A stretch of 33,053 nucleotides of DNA from an uncultured Bacteroidales bacterium. GTDB lineage: Bacteria; Bacteroidota; Bacteroidia; Bacteroidales; P3. The position numbers were made by a program, and so were the translations under genes. Positions 23,841 to 30,995 of this stretch are shown here, piece after piece. The stretch covers positions 1 through 33,053 of the forward strand of contig CAMZFW010000006.1 in NCBI GenBank assembly GCA_947306225.1, in the 5' to 3' direction. Within the stretch, counting starts at the first letter, position 1. Every line of letters starts with the position of its first letter. The notes below the pieces were generated by a model. It searched no databases, had not been told where the DNA came from, and was given only the letters and a program-made list of their open reading frames with translations.

Positions 23841-24785
23841 ATGTTCTATCTAACATTGATATTAGGCCCGATTGTAGGCGCAGTGATCGGCGGTTTCACC
23901 AACCGTGTCGCCATACGTATGCTCTTCCGTCCCTACACCGCCAAATACATCGGCAAGGTCCACATCCCCCTCACGCCGGGCATCATCCCTAAGGAGAAGG
24001 AGAACATAGCCAAGGCCATCGGCTCCATCATCAGCGACAATCTGCTCAGCTCCCAGGTGCTTTCAGCCACCCTGCTTTCCGACGAGATGGTTGAAAAGCT
24101 CTCCGCCTCCATCGACACCCTTCAGGCGCGGCTGCTCTCCAATCAGGAGTGCCTGCGCGACAGCCTTCTGCGCTACATGTCCCCCGACGAGCTCGACCGC
24201 CTTTCCTCCCAACTACAAGGCGATATCACCCAAGCCGTCTATGCCAAGCTCGCCGACAAGGCCTTGGGTGAGAAAGTGGCAGCCCTCGCCATCGACCAGG
24301 TGATGCAGCACCTCTCCGAGGGCTTCCTCGGCAGCATCAAGGCGGGCATCTTCGACCTCCTCCGCAATTCCATCCAGTCCCGTCTTGCCGACATCATCAA
24401 CGAGATGATGCACAACAATGCCGAACAGATGGTTGCCGACCTGCTTCGCACCGAGACCGACCGCCTCCTCGCCATGCCCGTCCGCGACCTCTGCCAAGGC
24501 AAGGAAGAGCTGTTCGACCAGTTGCGCACCGTCCTTTTAAAGGCCTACCGAATGCTGGTCGAGAACAGTCTCCCGCGTATGCTCGGCACACTCGACATAC
24601 AGCGCATCGTTGAGGAGCGCATCAACGACATGGATATGGCCGAAACCGAACAAATCATCACCACCATTATGGACAAGGAACTGAAGGCCCTGATATGGTT
24701 TGGCGCGCTGTTGGGTTTCCTGTTAGGGTTTGTCACCAACATCTTATTCGGTGCCATGATGGGTTTCCAACTAGGCGTGTTTTAA
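23841..24785 (+). CDS. DUF445 family membrane protein
   Basis: At 314 residues the N-terminus (LILGPIVGAVIGGFTNRVAIRMLFRPY) and following IPLTPGIIPKEKENIAKAIGSIISDNLLS are the DUF445 (YheB/YjiN-like) signature. A long helical, probably coiled-coil middle follows, and a C-terminal membrane segment (LIWFGALLGFLLGFVTNILFGAMMGFQLG) repeats the GxxTN pattern. Both ends are membrane embedded. The biochemical function of the family is not established. It starts 20 bp after xerD and ends 13 bp before the amidase gene, so they are very likely co-transcribed. Confidence 0.9.
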   Translation: MFYLTLILGPIVGAVIGGFTNRVAIRMLFRPYTAKYIGKVHIPLTPGIIPKEKENIAKAIGSIISDNLLSSQVLSATLLSDEMVEKLSASIDTLQARLLSNQECLRDSLLRYMSPDELDRLSSQLQGDITQAVYAKLADKALGEKVAALAIDQVMQHLSEGFLGSIKAGIFDLLRNSIQSRLADIINEMMHNNAEQMVADLLRTETDRLLAMPVRDLCQGKEELFDQLRTVLLKAYRMLVENSLPRMLGTLDIQRIVEERINDMDMAETEQIITTIMDKELKALIWFGALLGFLLGFVTNILFGAMMGFQLGVF

Positions 24786-24798
24786 ACAATTATGCTTT

Positions 24799-25212
24799 AT
24801 GAGAGAGATTGACGACATCATCATCCACTGCACCGCCACCCGCAAGAACCGACATCATACCGTCGAAGAGATTCGCAAGTGGCACTTAGAAAGAGGCTTC
24901 GACGACATTGGCTATCACTATGTCATCTACCTCGACGGCACCGTCCACATCGGGCGGCCTGTCGAAATAGTGGGTGCCCATGCCTATGGTCACAACCAGC
25001 ACAGCATCGGCATCTGCTATGTGGGTGGGCTCGACCGTCGTGGCCGTCCCGCCAACACACTCAACAAGGCGCAGGAGAGGTCGCTGGTGACGCTTATCCG
25101 AGTCCTGCAAAGCATCTTCCCACAGGCCGGTCTGCATGGCCACAACGAATACTCTGATAAGGAATGCCCCTGTTTCAATGTGGGCGAATGGTGGAACAAA
25201 TACAACAACTGA
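24799..25212 (+). CDS. N-acetylmuramoyl-L-alanine amidase, T7-lysozyme-like (amidase_2/PGRP fold)
   Basis: This 137-residue single-domain protein has the amidase_2 fold: IIIHCTAT with zinc ligand His10, FDDIGYHYVIYLDGTVHIGRP, the turn GAHAYGHNQHSIGICYVGG, and the closing GLHGHNEYSDKECPCFNVGEWW, which supplies the second His (113 or 115) and Cys123. It cleaves the bond between MurNAc and L-Ala of peptidoglycan. There is no signal peptide, as in phage T7 lysozyme, so export is unexplained. Isolated chromosomal copies like this are, to my knowledge, common in Bacteroidales and may be domesticated phage genes; no other phage gene is nearby. The next gene starts 3 bp after its stop. Confidence 0.92.
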   Translation: MREIDDIIIHCTATRKNRHHTVEEIRKWHLERGFDDIGYHYVIYLDGTVHIGRPVEIVGAHAYGHNQHSIGICYVGGLDRRGRPANTLNKAQERSLVTLIRVLQSIFPQAGLHGHNEYSDKECPCFNVGEWWNKYNN

Positions 25213-25215
25213 TAT

Positions 25216-26178
25216 ATGGAAAAAGAACTATACCTAGCCGCCGGCTGCTTTTGGGGCGCCGAGCATTTTCTCAAACAAATCGATGGCGTCACCTTCACCG
25301 AAGTGGGCTTCGCCAACGGACACACCGACAATCCCACCTACAAAGAGGTCTACACCGACACCACGGGCTATGCCGAGACCGTGCATCTGCGCTACGACCC
25401 GCTGCGCGTCAGCCTGCGTTTCCTCTTGGAAATGTATTTCAAGGCCATAGACCCCACTAGCCTCAATCAACAAGGTGAAGACCGTGGCACCCGTTACCGC
25501 ACGGGCATCTACTACACCGACCCCGCCGACGAACCCCTTGTCCGCTACATGATGTCCGAGGAGGCAAAACACTACGGCCGGCCCTTGCAGGTCGAGGTGC
25601 TGCCACTCACCAATTTCTACCGCGCCGAGGACTACCACCAGGACTATCTTGTCAACAACCCCGACGGCTACTGCCACCTGCCTGTCGAGCTCTTTGCCTA
25701 TGCCCGCAACAATCGCGACACCGGCACTGTTCAGAAGTCTGACACCTACCGCCTGCTTCTGCGTCAGGCCGAAGCCCTTGCCGATGGCGAGACAGACCGC
25801 ATAGCCCTCATGTCCAATTTCGCTGCCCTGCTGCACGACGCGCTCCACTTCTGGTGGACAGGTTTCTATCGCGTGGTGGGTGACGAGTTGCTGCTGGGTC
25901 CCTTCCAAGGCCCCGTCGCCTGTATGCACATCGGCTACGGCCGTGGTGTCTGTGGCACGGCATGGCAGCAGCGTACCACCCTCATCGTCCCCGACGTGGA
26001 GGCATTTCCCGGCCACATCGCCTGCAGCGCCGCATCGCGTAGCGAAATAGTGGTCCCTGTCTATGACGGTGACACTGTCGTGGCAGTGCTCGACATCGAT
26101 AGCCAGCACTTCGCCACCTTCGACGACTGCGACCGCCACTACCTCGAGCAGCTCGTCGCGCTGCTCTGCCGCCCATAG
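25216..26178 (+). CDS. Fused methionine sulfoxide reductase: MsrA plus free-methionine-(R)-sulfoxide reductase (GAF)
   Basis: At 320 residues it contains two repair enzymes. Residues 1-165 are MsrA, with catalytic Cys11 in AAGCFWGAEHF, GFANGHTDNPTYKEVYTDTTGYAETV, and NPDGYCHLP near the end of the domain. MsrA reduces protein and free Met-S-sulfoxide. Residues about 175-320 are a GAF-fold fRMsr: HFWWTGFYRVVGDELLLGPFQGPVACMHI, GRGVCGTAW and FPGHIACSAASRSEIVVPV, carrying the three redox cysteines (Cys236, Cys246, Cys270) in positions like the E. coli enzyme. It reduces free Met-R-sulfoxide. Better-known MsrA fusions are with MsrB. No stop or frameshift separates the halves. It is cytosolic by the lack of a signal peptide and last in the xerD group. 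Confidence 0.9.
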   Translation: MEKELYLAAGCFWGAEHFLKQIDGVTFTEVGFANGHTDNPTYKEVYTDTTGYAETVHLRYDPLRVSLRFLLEMYFKAIDPTSLNQQGEDRGTRYRTGIYYTDPADEPLVRYMMSEEAKHYGRPLQVEVLPLTNFYRAEDYHQDYLVNNPDGYCHLPVELFAYARNNRDTGTVQKSDTYRLLLRQAEALADGETDRIALMSNFAALLHDALHFWWTGFYRVVGDELLLGPFQGPVACMHIGYGRGVCGTAWQQRTTLIVPDVEAFPGHIACSAASRSEIVVPVYDGDTVVAVLDIDSQHFATFDDCDRHYLEQLVALLCRP

Positions 26179-26297
26179 GCATACTGATTATGCCCCGTAT
26201 TTCATCCCAGTCGCTCTGCCCAATAGTCGTCTTTTGGTCGGCTTCTGACGCTCCTGTACCCCATTTTTCGCCCGTTTTTCTCTTGTACTTAACCGTT

Positions 26298-26446
26298 CGT
26301 TTGCCGTTCGTTATCCGATCGTTTGCCGTTCTAGCGACGGCAAACGACCCCCCAATCGGTAGAATGCGGTAAGATGCGGTAGAATGCGGTAAGATGCGGT
26401 AAGTTTCGGTAAAATGCGGTAAGATGCGGTAAGATGCGGTAAAGAA
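26298..26446. repeat. 10-bp tandem array copy B with conserved 65-bp leader
   Basis: The leader (26298-26362) matches 4002-4066 with one difference, including the inverted repeat 26320-26329 / 26337-26346. Nine 10-base units follow (26357-26446), one of them CGGTAAGTTT as in copy A. Unlike copies A and C, no TACTTTTG follows. It lies between the convergent Msr fusion and the 26565-26840 gene. The rest of the 26179-26564 gap shows nothing else recognisable. Confidence 0.85.
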
Positions 26447-26564
26447 CTGCGTAGTTTTTTTTGGAATGGTGTGACTGATTGCACGTAAACACACACAATA
26501 CCCCCTCTCTACGGCCGGATGAGGGCAGCAAAGGGGAAGGATGGTTGAAAGGGAGAGAGTGTGG

Positions 26565-26840
26565 CTATTTCTTGCCCATCATGCCGCCGGCGAAGTTCTT
26601 CAACTGTTTGGTCAACTCAGCTTTCTCGGCATCGGTCAGTTTTTTGTCCTTCAAGGCATCAACGGCTGTAGAGATGAGGTGCTGCACCTCGTTTTCGTTC
26701 TTGGCACTGGCCAGTTTGGTCATAAACTCCTTGTTGCCGGTCAGCGACTTCAGGATTTCCATGATGTTGGCATTGCCCAGTAGAGCTTCGGCCTGCTGGA
26801 TAATGTTCTTGTTACCAAGTAATTTGTCAAAAAGTCCCAT
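26565..26840 (-). CDS. Small conserved-looking protein, function unknown
   Basis: The track starts at 26996, but the first 52 codons read through the promoter and are not gene-like; ATG 26838-26840 (MGLFDKLLGNKNIIQQ) is preferred, giving 91 residues. The protein is helical and charged (SLTGNKEFMTKLASAKNENEVQHLISTAVDALKDKKLTDAEKAEL) and ends KNFAGGMMGKK. There is no signal peptide or membrane segment. A good -7 element lies about 27 bases upstream. I do not recognise the family. Confidence 0.75.
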   Translation of the reverse strand: MGLFDKLLGNKNIIQQAEALLGNANIMEILKSLTGNKEFMTKLASAKNENEVQHLISTAVDALKDKKLTDAEKAELTKQLKNFAGGMMGKK

Positions 26841-26866
26841 AGTAATTTGTTTTAAAAATCCGTCTG

Positions 26867-26874
26867 CAAATATA
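26867..26874 (-). promoter_or_regulatory. -7 element (TATATTTG) for the 91-aa gene
   Basis: The minus strand reads CGTATATTTGCAGA about 27 bases upstream of the chosen ATG, which also supports the short start. Confidence 0.55.
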
Positions 26875-26969
26875 CGAATAAAAAATAATTGAAACAGAAT
26901 AATTACATGGTGAATAGTGCTTCGGGAGGTTTTTAACAAAAAAAAATTGCATATCCCGCAAAAAAGGTG

Positions 26970-26977
26970 TATATTTG
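26970..26977 (+). promoter_or_regulatory. -7 element (TATATTTG) upstream of the broken exported ORF and T9SS genes
   Basis: GTATATTTGCAAAATG matches TAnnTTTG. The ATG of the broken ORF is about 28 bases further on and that of the T9SS gene about 157 bases. Confidence 0.5.
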
Positions 26978-27004
26978 CAAAATGAAAATCTAACACTTTA
27001 TATT

Positions 27005-27119
27005 ATGAAAGCACATTTATTTTTATTTTTTTTCAGCACTTTGTATGATTGTATGCATACAAGCACAAGGGCAGACCTACTATAACTTTGCGCATAGAGG
27101 GGTTTACATTACATATTAA
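27005..27119 (+). pseudogene. Broken short exported ORF (frameshift at T8 tract)
   Basis: ATG 27005 opens MKAHLFLFFF and soon reaches a stop in its own frame. If the T8 run at 27026-27033 were one base shorter, the frame would read on as SALCMIVCIQAQGQTYYNF and end at TAA 27117-27119, giving a convincing signal peptide with an AQA-type cleavage site and about 15 mature residues. This looks like the 5' remnant of an exported-protein gene, placed at the promoter of the following T9SS cargo gene. Alternatives are a sequencing slip in a real micro-ORF, or slippage-controlled expression. Confidence 0.5.
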
Positions 27120-27133
27120 ATACATATAGAACA

Positions 27134-28570
27134 ATGAAAGTAAAGTATTTGGTTTTATTATTGGCTGTGCTGGTGTCGGGAGAGGTACTCGCACAGCAGG
27201 ACAAGGACACTCTCAGCTATCCCGACGGGAGGTACCTTTATCCTCCATTGGACACATCAGCTAATCTGGTTATTCATGCTCCTAACGGACAAACACCTGG
27301 CCCTTTATTAGGGTCGATGACAATATGTGCGTCGCCCGGATATTGTGGCAATGTGGAATATAGCACCATACAGCCCCTTACAATCTATGGAGTTGCATTC
27401 ACGACAGCCGGGGAGCATCCTGTGTTTCTGAGAACGTTTTCGGGTCAGAGTCGATATACTCCCGATCCGCCAGATGTGGATTCAAGCGTCCTCGACCTTT
27501 ATGCAGTGCTTATCCAGAAGGTAAATGGTAGTGGTTGTGAGATGATTCACGTGGATTCGGTTAAGTGGCATAGCCGTAGACCTGACCATTACTTCCGATA
27601 TAGGGGAAACATGGCTAGTCCGCGTGAATATGTGGCACCCGTATTTGAGTTCTTTTTTGATACGCCAATAGTCGTGATGGACACGTTCTACGTAGGATTC
27701 AGGTCTGGCTATGCAAGTTCGGATTATTGGGATAGTGTTCGTTCTCTGACGACATCATTGCCAAGTGATTATGCATACCATTATCCGCAGCAATGGGTGT
27801 GGGAATTGGTAAACTTGGGGTCGAATCCACCAAATCGAAATAAGTGGTATAATGAAGGTTGGGCATCCGCACGGTTGCCTGTGGCGAGTGGTACCTGTAC
27901 AAATACCTTCATGATGGACTGGGGTGGCATTTTCCCAATCGTGGTACCGCCAGATACGGACGTGGTTGAGGGAATTCCAGTGTTGGGATTTCGTAAGACA
28001 GATAACTACGACGGATTTCCCTCGTTTGCGTGGTACGGAAGTAGTGGACAAGAATTGTACGAAGTGGGATATGGACAAACAGACCAGAATCCCGATAACT
28101 ATACTGTTGTTTCTACCACTTCTATTTCTTTGGTGCTACAGGATAGCACATTAGACTCGACGGTGATGTATGCGGCTCGATGCCGAGCCAGGAGTCACCA
28201 TACGTGTGCTATTCACGATACGTTGGTCTGGAGCGAATGGACCGACACTGTGGAATTCTATACAGGCAAGTATCGACCAGGCAGTTTGCCAGACGACACC
28301 GTGGAGGTAGCGTCGCCGGAGGAGAATGGCTTGTCACGCTATGTACAGTTGATGCCCAACCCAGCGAGCGGGAGCGTGACGGTGATGTCGTCGTACGGCA
28401 TTGATGGCGTAGAGGTGTATGACGTGAGGGGCGAGCGGGTGCTGGAACTCTCAGGTATAGGCCGTGTGACGACGACAGGATTCGACGTGTCGAAGTGGGA
28501 GAAGGGTGCCTACGTGGTGCTTGTGCGCACCCCCGCCGGTACAGCCAGCAAGCGGCTGGTGGTGAATTGA
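27134..28570 (+). CDS. Secreted protein with T9SS type A C-terminal sorting domain
   Basis: At 478 residues it has a Sec signal peptide (MKVKYLVLLLAVLVSGEVLAQ), a beta-rich N-terminal region of unknown type (to about 270) and a fibronectin-III-like segment (about 280-385; FAWYGSSGQELYEVGYGQ...YAARCRARSHHT...WSEWTDTVEF). It ends with a sorting domain (about 405-478): QLMPNPASGSVTV, VEVYDVRGERVLEL, FDVSKWEKGAYVVLVRTPAGTASKRLVVN. The MPNPASG and terminal KRLVVN strands are the hallmark of T9SS cargo, so the protein should be exported across the outer membrane and attached to the surface or released. Function beyond this is unknown. A paralogue follows 44 bp downstream. Confidence 0.87.
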   Translation: MKVKYLVLLLAVLVSGEVLAQQDKDTLSYPDGRYLYPPLDTSANLVIHAPNGQTPGPLLGSMTICASPGYCGNVEYSTIQPLTIYGVAFTTAGEHPVFLRTFSGQSRYTPDPPDVDSSVLDLYAVLIQKVNGSGCEMIHVDSVKWHSRRPDHYFRYRGNMASPREYVAPVFEFFFDTPIVVMDTFYVGFRSGYASSDYWDSVRSLTTSLPSDYAYHYPQQWVWELVNLGSNPPNRNKWYNEGWASARLPVASGTCTNTFMMDWGGIFPIVVPPDTDVVEGIPVLGFRKTDNYDGFPSFAWYGSSGQELYEVGYGQTDQNPDNYTVVSTTSISLVLQDSTLDSTVMYAARCRARSHHTCAIHDTLVWSEWTDTVEFYTGKYRPGSLPDDTVEVASPEENGLSRYVQLMPNPASGSVTVMSSYGIDGVEVYDVRGERVLELSGIGRVTTTGFDVSKWEKGAYVVLVRTPAGTASKRLVVN

Positions 28571-28614
28571 AAAAAAGATAAAGAAATAATCTGTCATCCT
28601 TAATGTATCAAGAT

Positions 28615-29907
28615 ATGAAGAAGGTCGTTCTTATCCTTATCCTCGTTGTCTGCGGCAATGCTTTGCTGGCGCAGGCTCCCAAAACGATGGATACAATCAT
28701 AGGTCGCGAGCCTACCTATCTCTACCAACGCTGGTTTGACTCAGTGGATTTTTTACATGCCCAAACTTGTAGAAAGAAGATTGTTGGTTATGGTGGTGTA
28801 GAACTGGCAAAATATAATTATACAGATTCTGCACTCAAAGTAGTCGGTATTGCAGCATACGTCTGGGCCAGGTACGACGGTCCCGGGTTGCCGTGGGAAC
28901 CGCGATGTGCAGATACCACATTCGACAATTGGTATGAGAATTTTATTCTATACAAACCAACTGATACGGGAATGGTGATGTTGGCAACACAAAGATACAG
29001 TGTCCTTGACACAACCCGATGGATGAGATTGTACTATAACGTTGACTATTATATGCCTAATAGTGACTCTGTGTATGTAGGGTACTTTCCAATATACGAG
29101 GCCTATTTTGATGAACCTGTCACGGTAACAGATTCATTTTATGTTGCCACAACTGGCTACCACGAGGTAGTCGATTCGCAATCATGGACATATCCTGGGC
29201 CTCGTCCGGGAACAGGATGTTATAGTAACACAAATACGAACAAGCCATGTTATTGGCAGCATTATATGTGGAAAGATCAGACTACTGGCTTTCAATGGAG
29301 ATATGCTTTTTCTGATCAAGTGTTAATTGTTTTCCCCATTATCGACACGACGCAGCCGAGGTGCTGGAGGCCTGTGGGGCTAAACGTACAGTCGCAGGAC
29401 TCTAGTGGGGTGTATCTGGCTTGGGAAGGAGGCGAGAACAATCAGACTTGGGAGGTGGCATACGGACGTGCCGATGAGGAACCCAACGGATATGCGACAC
29501 GGACAACCTCCTCGCCCGCGTACACATTGACAGGCCTCACTGCGGGAGTGGAGTATGCAGTGCGGTTGCGGGCCATCTGTTTCGACAACACTATGTATAG
29601 CAGTTGGACGGACACGATATGTTTCAACCGCGAGGGCGAGCCGCTCGATATCGTTGTCCCTGACAATAACATCGGCAACATACAGCTGATGCCCAACCCG
29701 GCAAGCGGGAACGTGATGGTACTGTCGCCTCTTGAAATAGAGCTGATAGAGGTGTACGACGAGAAGGGCACCCGTGTGCTAGAACAGAAGGAACGGAACC
29801 ACACGACATCGGTGGGCTTCGATGTGTCGAAATGGGCGAAGGGAACCTATGTGGTGTTGGTGCAAACCCCTACAGGAACCACTGCCAAGCGGCTTGTTGT
29901 GAACTAA
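28615..29907 (+). CDS. Secreted protein with T9SS type A C-terminal sorting domain, paralogue
   Basis: The track begins at 28603; ATG 28615 is preferred because MKKVVLILILVVCGNALLAQ is a compact signal peptide, giving 430 residues. The layout matches the preceding gene: a unique N-terminal part, a fibronectin-III-like domain (CWRPVGLNVQSQDSSGVYLAW...YTLTGLTAGVEYAVRLRAICFD) and a sorting domain MPNPASGNVMVLSP...VSKWAKGTYVVLVQTP...AKRLVVN. The last ~75 residues are close to the neighbour's while the N-terminal parts have diverged strongly, sharing only short stretches such as pairs of strands before the FnIII domain. Tandem cargo genes of this kind suggest duplication with changing surface domains. 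Confidence 0.85.
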   Translation: MKKVVLILILVVCGNALLAQAPKTMDTIIGREPTYLYQRWFDSVDFLHAQTCRKKIVGYGGVELAKYNYTDSALKVVGIAAYVWARYDGPGLPWEPRCADTTFDNWYENFILYKPTDTGMVMLATQRYSVLDTTRWMRLYYNVDYYMPNSDSVYVGYFPIYEAYFDEPVTVTDSFYVATTGYHEVVDSQSWTYPGPRPGTGCYSNTNTNKPCYWQHYMWKDQTTGFQWRYAFSDQVLIVFPIIDTTQPRCWRPVGLNVQSQDSSGVYLAWEGGENNQTWEVAYGRADEEPNGYATRTTSSPAYTLTGLTAGVEYAVRLRAICFDNTMYSSWTDTICFNREGEPLDIVVPDNNIGNIQLMPNPASGNVMVLSPLEIELIEVYDEKGTRVLEQKERNHTTSVGFDVSKWAKGTYVVLVQTPTGTTAKRLVVN

Positions 29908-29915
29908 GAGTGTGT

Positions 29916-30035
29916 TGATTGCTTGATTGTTTGATTGCTTGATTGTTTGAGTATTTTTCACTCAAGCATTTACACATTCAAGCATTAACCCATTCAAGTA
30001 TTAACACATTCAAGCATTAACACATTCAAGCATTA
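29916..30035. repeat. Short tandem arrays: 8-bp TGATTGCT/TGATTGTT and 16-bp CATTCAAGCATTAACA
   Basis: After the second T9SS gene, 29916-29950 has four 8-base units alternating TGATTGCT and TGATTGTT. Next, 29959-30035 has nearly five 16-base units of consensus CATTCAAGCATTAACA. TTGAGT and ACTCAA pair across the junction. No gene was seen in 29908-30171. Confidence 0.8.
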
Positions 30036-30066
30036 TTTGATATATCAATTATTGATTTATTTTTTG

Positions 30067-30074
30067 TATATTTG
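30067..30074 (+). promoter_or_regulatory. -7 element (TATATTTG) upstream of the first DUF4230 gene
   Basis: TTGTATATTTGCAAC matches TAnnTTTG and lies about 97 bases before ATG 30172. Confidence 0.5.
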
Positions 30075-30171
30075 CAACATGAAAGAGTGGGTGCTTGTTT
30101 TATGACGATTGTTGTAACATGTTGAAAATAAGTATATGATGTAAATTGATAAATGAATAAGGAGTATTGAA

Positions 30172-30777
30172 ATGAGGTTAAAAAATGTTATATGGCCGAT
30201 GATACTGCTTGCGGCGGTGCTTTTGTCCTCGTGCAATAAGGAGGAGAAAGAGAGCGCGTGGCAGCAAAGAATCAGGCAGGTGTCCGAGCTGGGCACGGTG
30301 CAGTATACGGTGCAGAAAGTGGTGAGCAATAGCGACGAGACGTGGCAGATATTCGGAAACAGGAAGATACTGTTTTCGTTCAAGGCTGTTATCAAAGCCG
30401 GTATCGATATGGATAAGTTCGATACCGAGTCGGTACGTATCAGCGTCGACAAGAAACACAAGACCAAGAGCATCTCGTTGGTGCTGCCACAGCCGGAGGT
30501 GTTGAGCTATAACATTAGTCCAGACGATGTGAAAGTGGTTTACCATCAGGTGTCGTTTCTGCGAACAGAGTATAGTGTCGAGGAGCTCAACGCCATAGAG
30601 GCAAAAGGCGAGCTGGAGTTGAAGGAGGACAAGGAGTTGACGGACATGATATTGAAGGATGCACGGCAGAATGCTGCCATATTTATGGAGATGCTGTTGC
30701 GCGAAAACGGATTTACGAATGTGACGATTACTTTTAAGCAGGGAAGTCAGCGAAGAGAAGTAAGAACTAAGAACTAA
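30172..30777 (+). CDS. DUF4230 family lipoprotein
   Basis: At 201 residues it starts MRLKNVIWPMILLAAVLLSSC with a lipobox (Cys21), so it should be a lipoprotein. The body matches DUF4230: ELGTVQYTVQKVVSN, GNRKILFSFKAVIKAGIDMDKFDTESVRIS, ISLVLPQPEVLSYNISPDDVKVVY, and a C-terminal helix ending MLLRENGFTNVTITF. The family has no established biochemical role. A second DUF4230 gene follows on the same strand after a structured intergenic element, so the two may act together. Confidence 0.85.
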   Translation: MRLKNVIWPMILLAAVLLSSCNKEEKESAWQQRIRQVSELGTVQYTVQKVVSNSDETWQIFGNRKILFSFKAVIKAGIDMDKFDTESVRISVDKKHKTKSISLVLPQPEVLSYNISPDDVKVVYHQVSFLRTEYSVEELNAIEAKGELELKEDKELTDMILKDARQNAAIFMEMLLRENGFTNVTITFKQGSQRREVRTKN

Positions 30778-30826
30778 AATTGAATGTGTGAATGTGTAAA
30801 TCTTTGACTAACGAATTAACACATTA

Positions 30827-30937
30827 GGTGGTTTCTAAAAATAGGATTAAACGAAATTCCCTACGGGAAATAAATATTGTTAATCAATGCGTTTCTATTG
30901 AACGAAAAGCCCTGACAGGCTATTTTTAGAGGTTGCC
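30827..30937 (+). repeat. 111-bp structured MITE-like element, possible multi-stem RNA (element 1)
   Basis: The ends GGTGGTTTCTAAAAATAG (30827-30844) and CTATTTTTAGAGGTTGCC (30920-30937) form an 18-bp stem in plus-strand RNA. Five of the pairs are G.U wobbles and would be mismatches in DNA. Inside are GATTAA/TTAATC (30845-30850/30880-30885) enclosing TTCCC/GGGAA, then CGTT/AACG (30890-30904) and AGCC/GGCT (30908-30921, overlapping the outer stem by two bases). The tetranucleotide ATTA flanks both ends, as a target duplication would. It lies in the 30778-30995 gap between the DUF4230 genes. It is not a tRNA: no T-loop and no CCA-stem. Confidence 0.6.
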
Positions 30938-30960
30938 ATTAACGAATTAACGAATTCTTT

Positions 30961-30989
30961 CAATTTTCAATTTTCAACTTTCAATTTTC
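30961..30989. repeat. CAATTTTC-type 29-bp repeat (copy of the folC-internal sequence)
   Basis: This stretch of CAATTTTC/CAACTTTC words matches 11804-11832 inside folC at 28 of 29 bases. It directly precedes the second DUF4230 start. A shorter related stretch occurs at 32071-32090. Confidence 0.75.
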
Positions 30990-30995
30990 TGAAGT

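Noticed and set aside
25234-26139. 301-aa antisense ORF over the Msr fusion
   Set aside because: Shadow frame; no motif, and the plus strand encodes a clear two-domain enzyme.
26841-26996. N-terminal extension of the 91-aa gene in the ORF track
   Set aside because: The extension would be translated from upstream of and across the TATATTTG promoter element and is AT-driven; the ATG at 26840 fits the promoter spacing.
30827-30937. tRNA-like cloverleaf
   Set aside because: No T-loop consensus, no proper 7-bp acceptor stem or anticodon arm; the outer stem is 18 bp.
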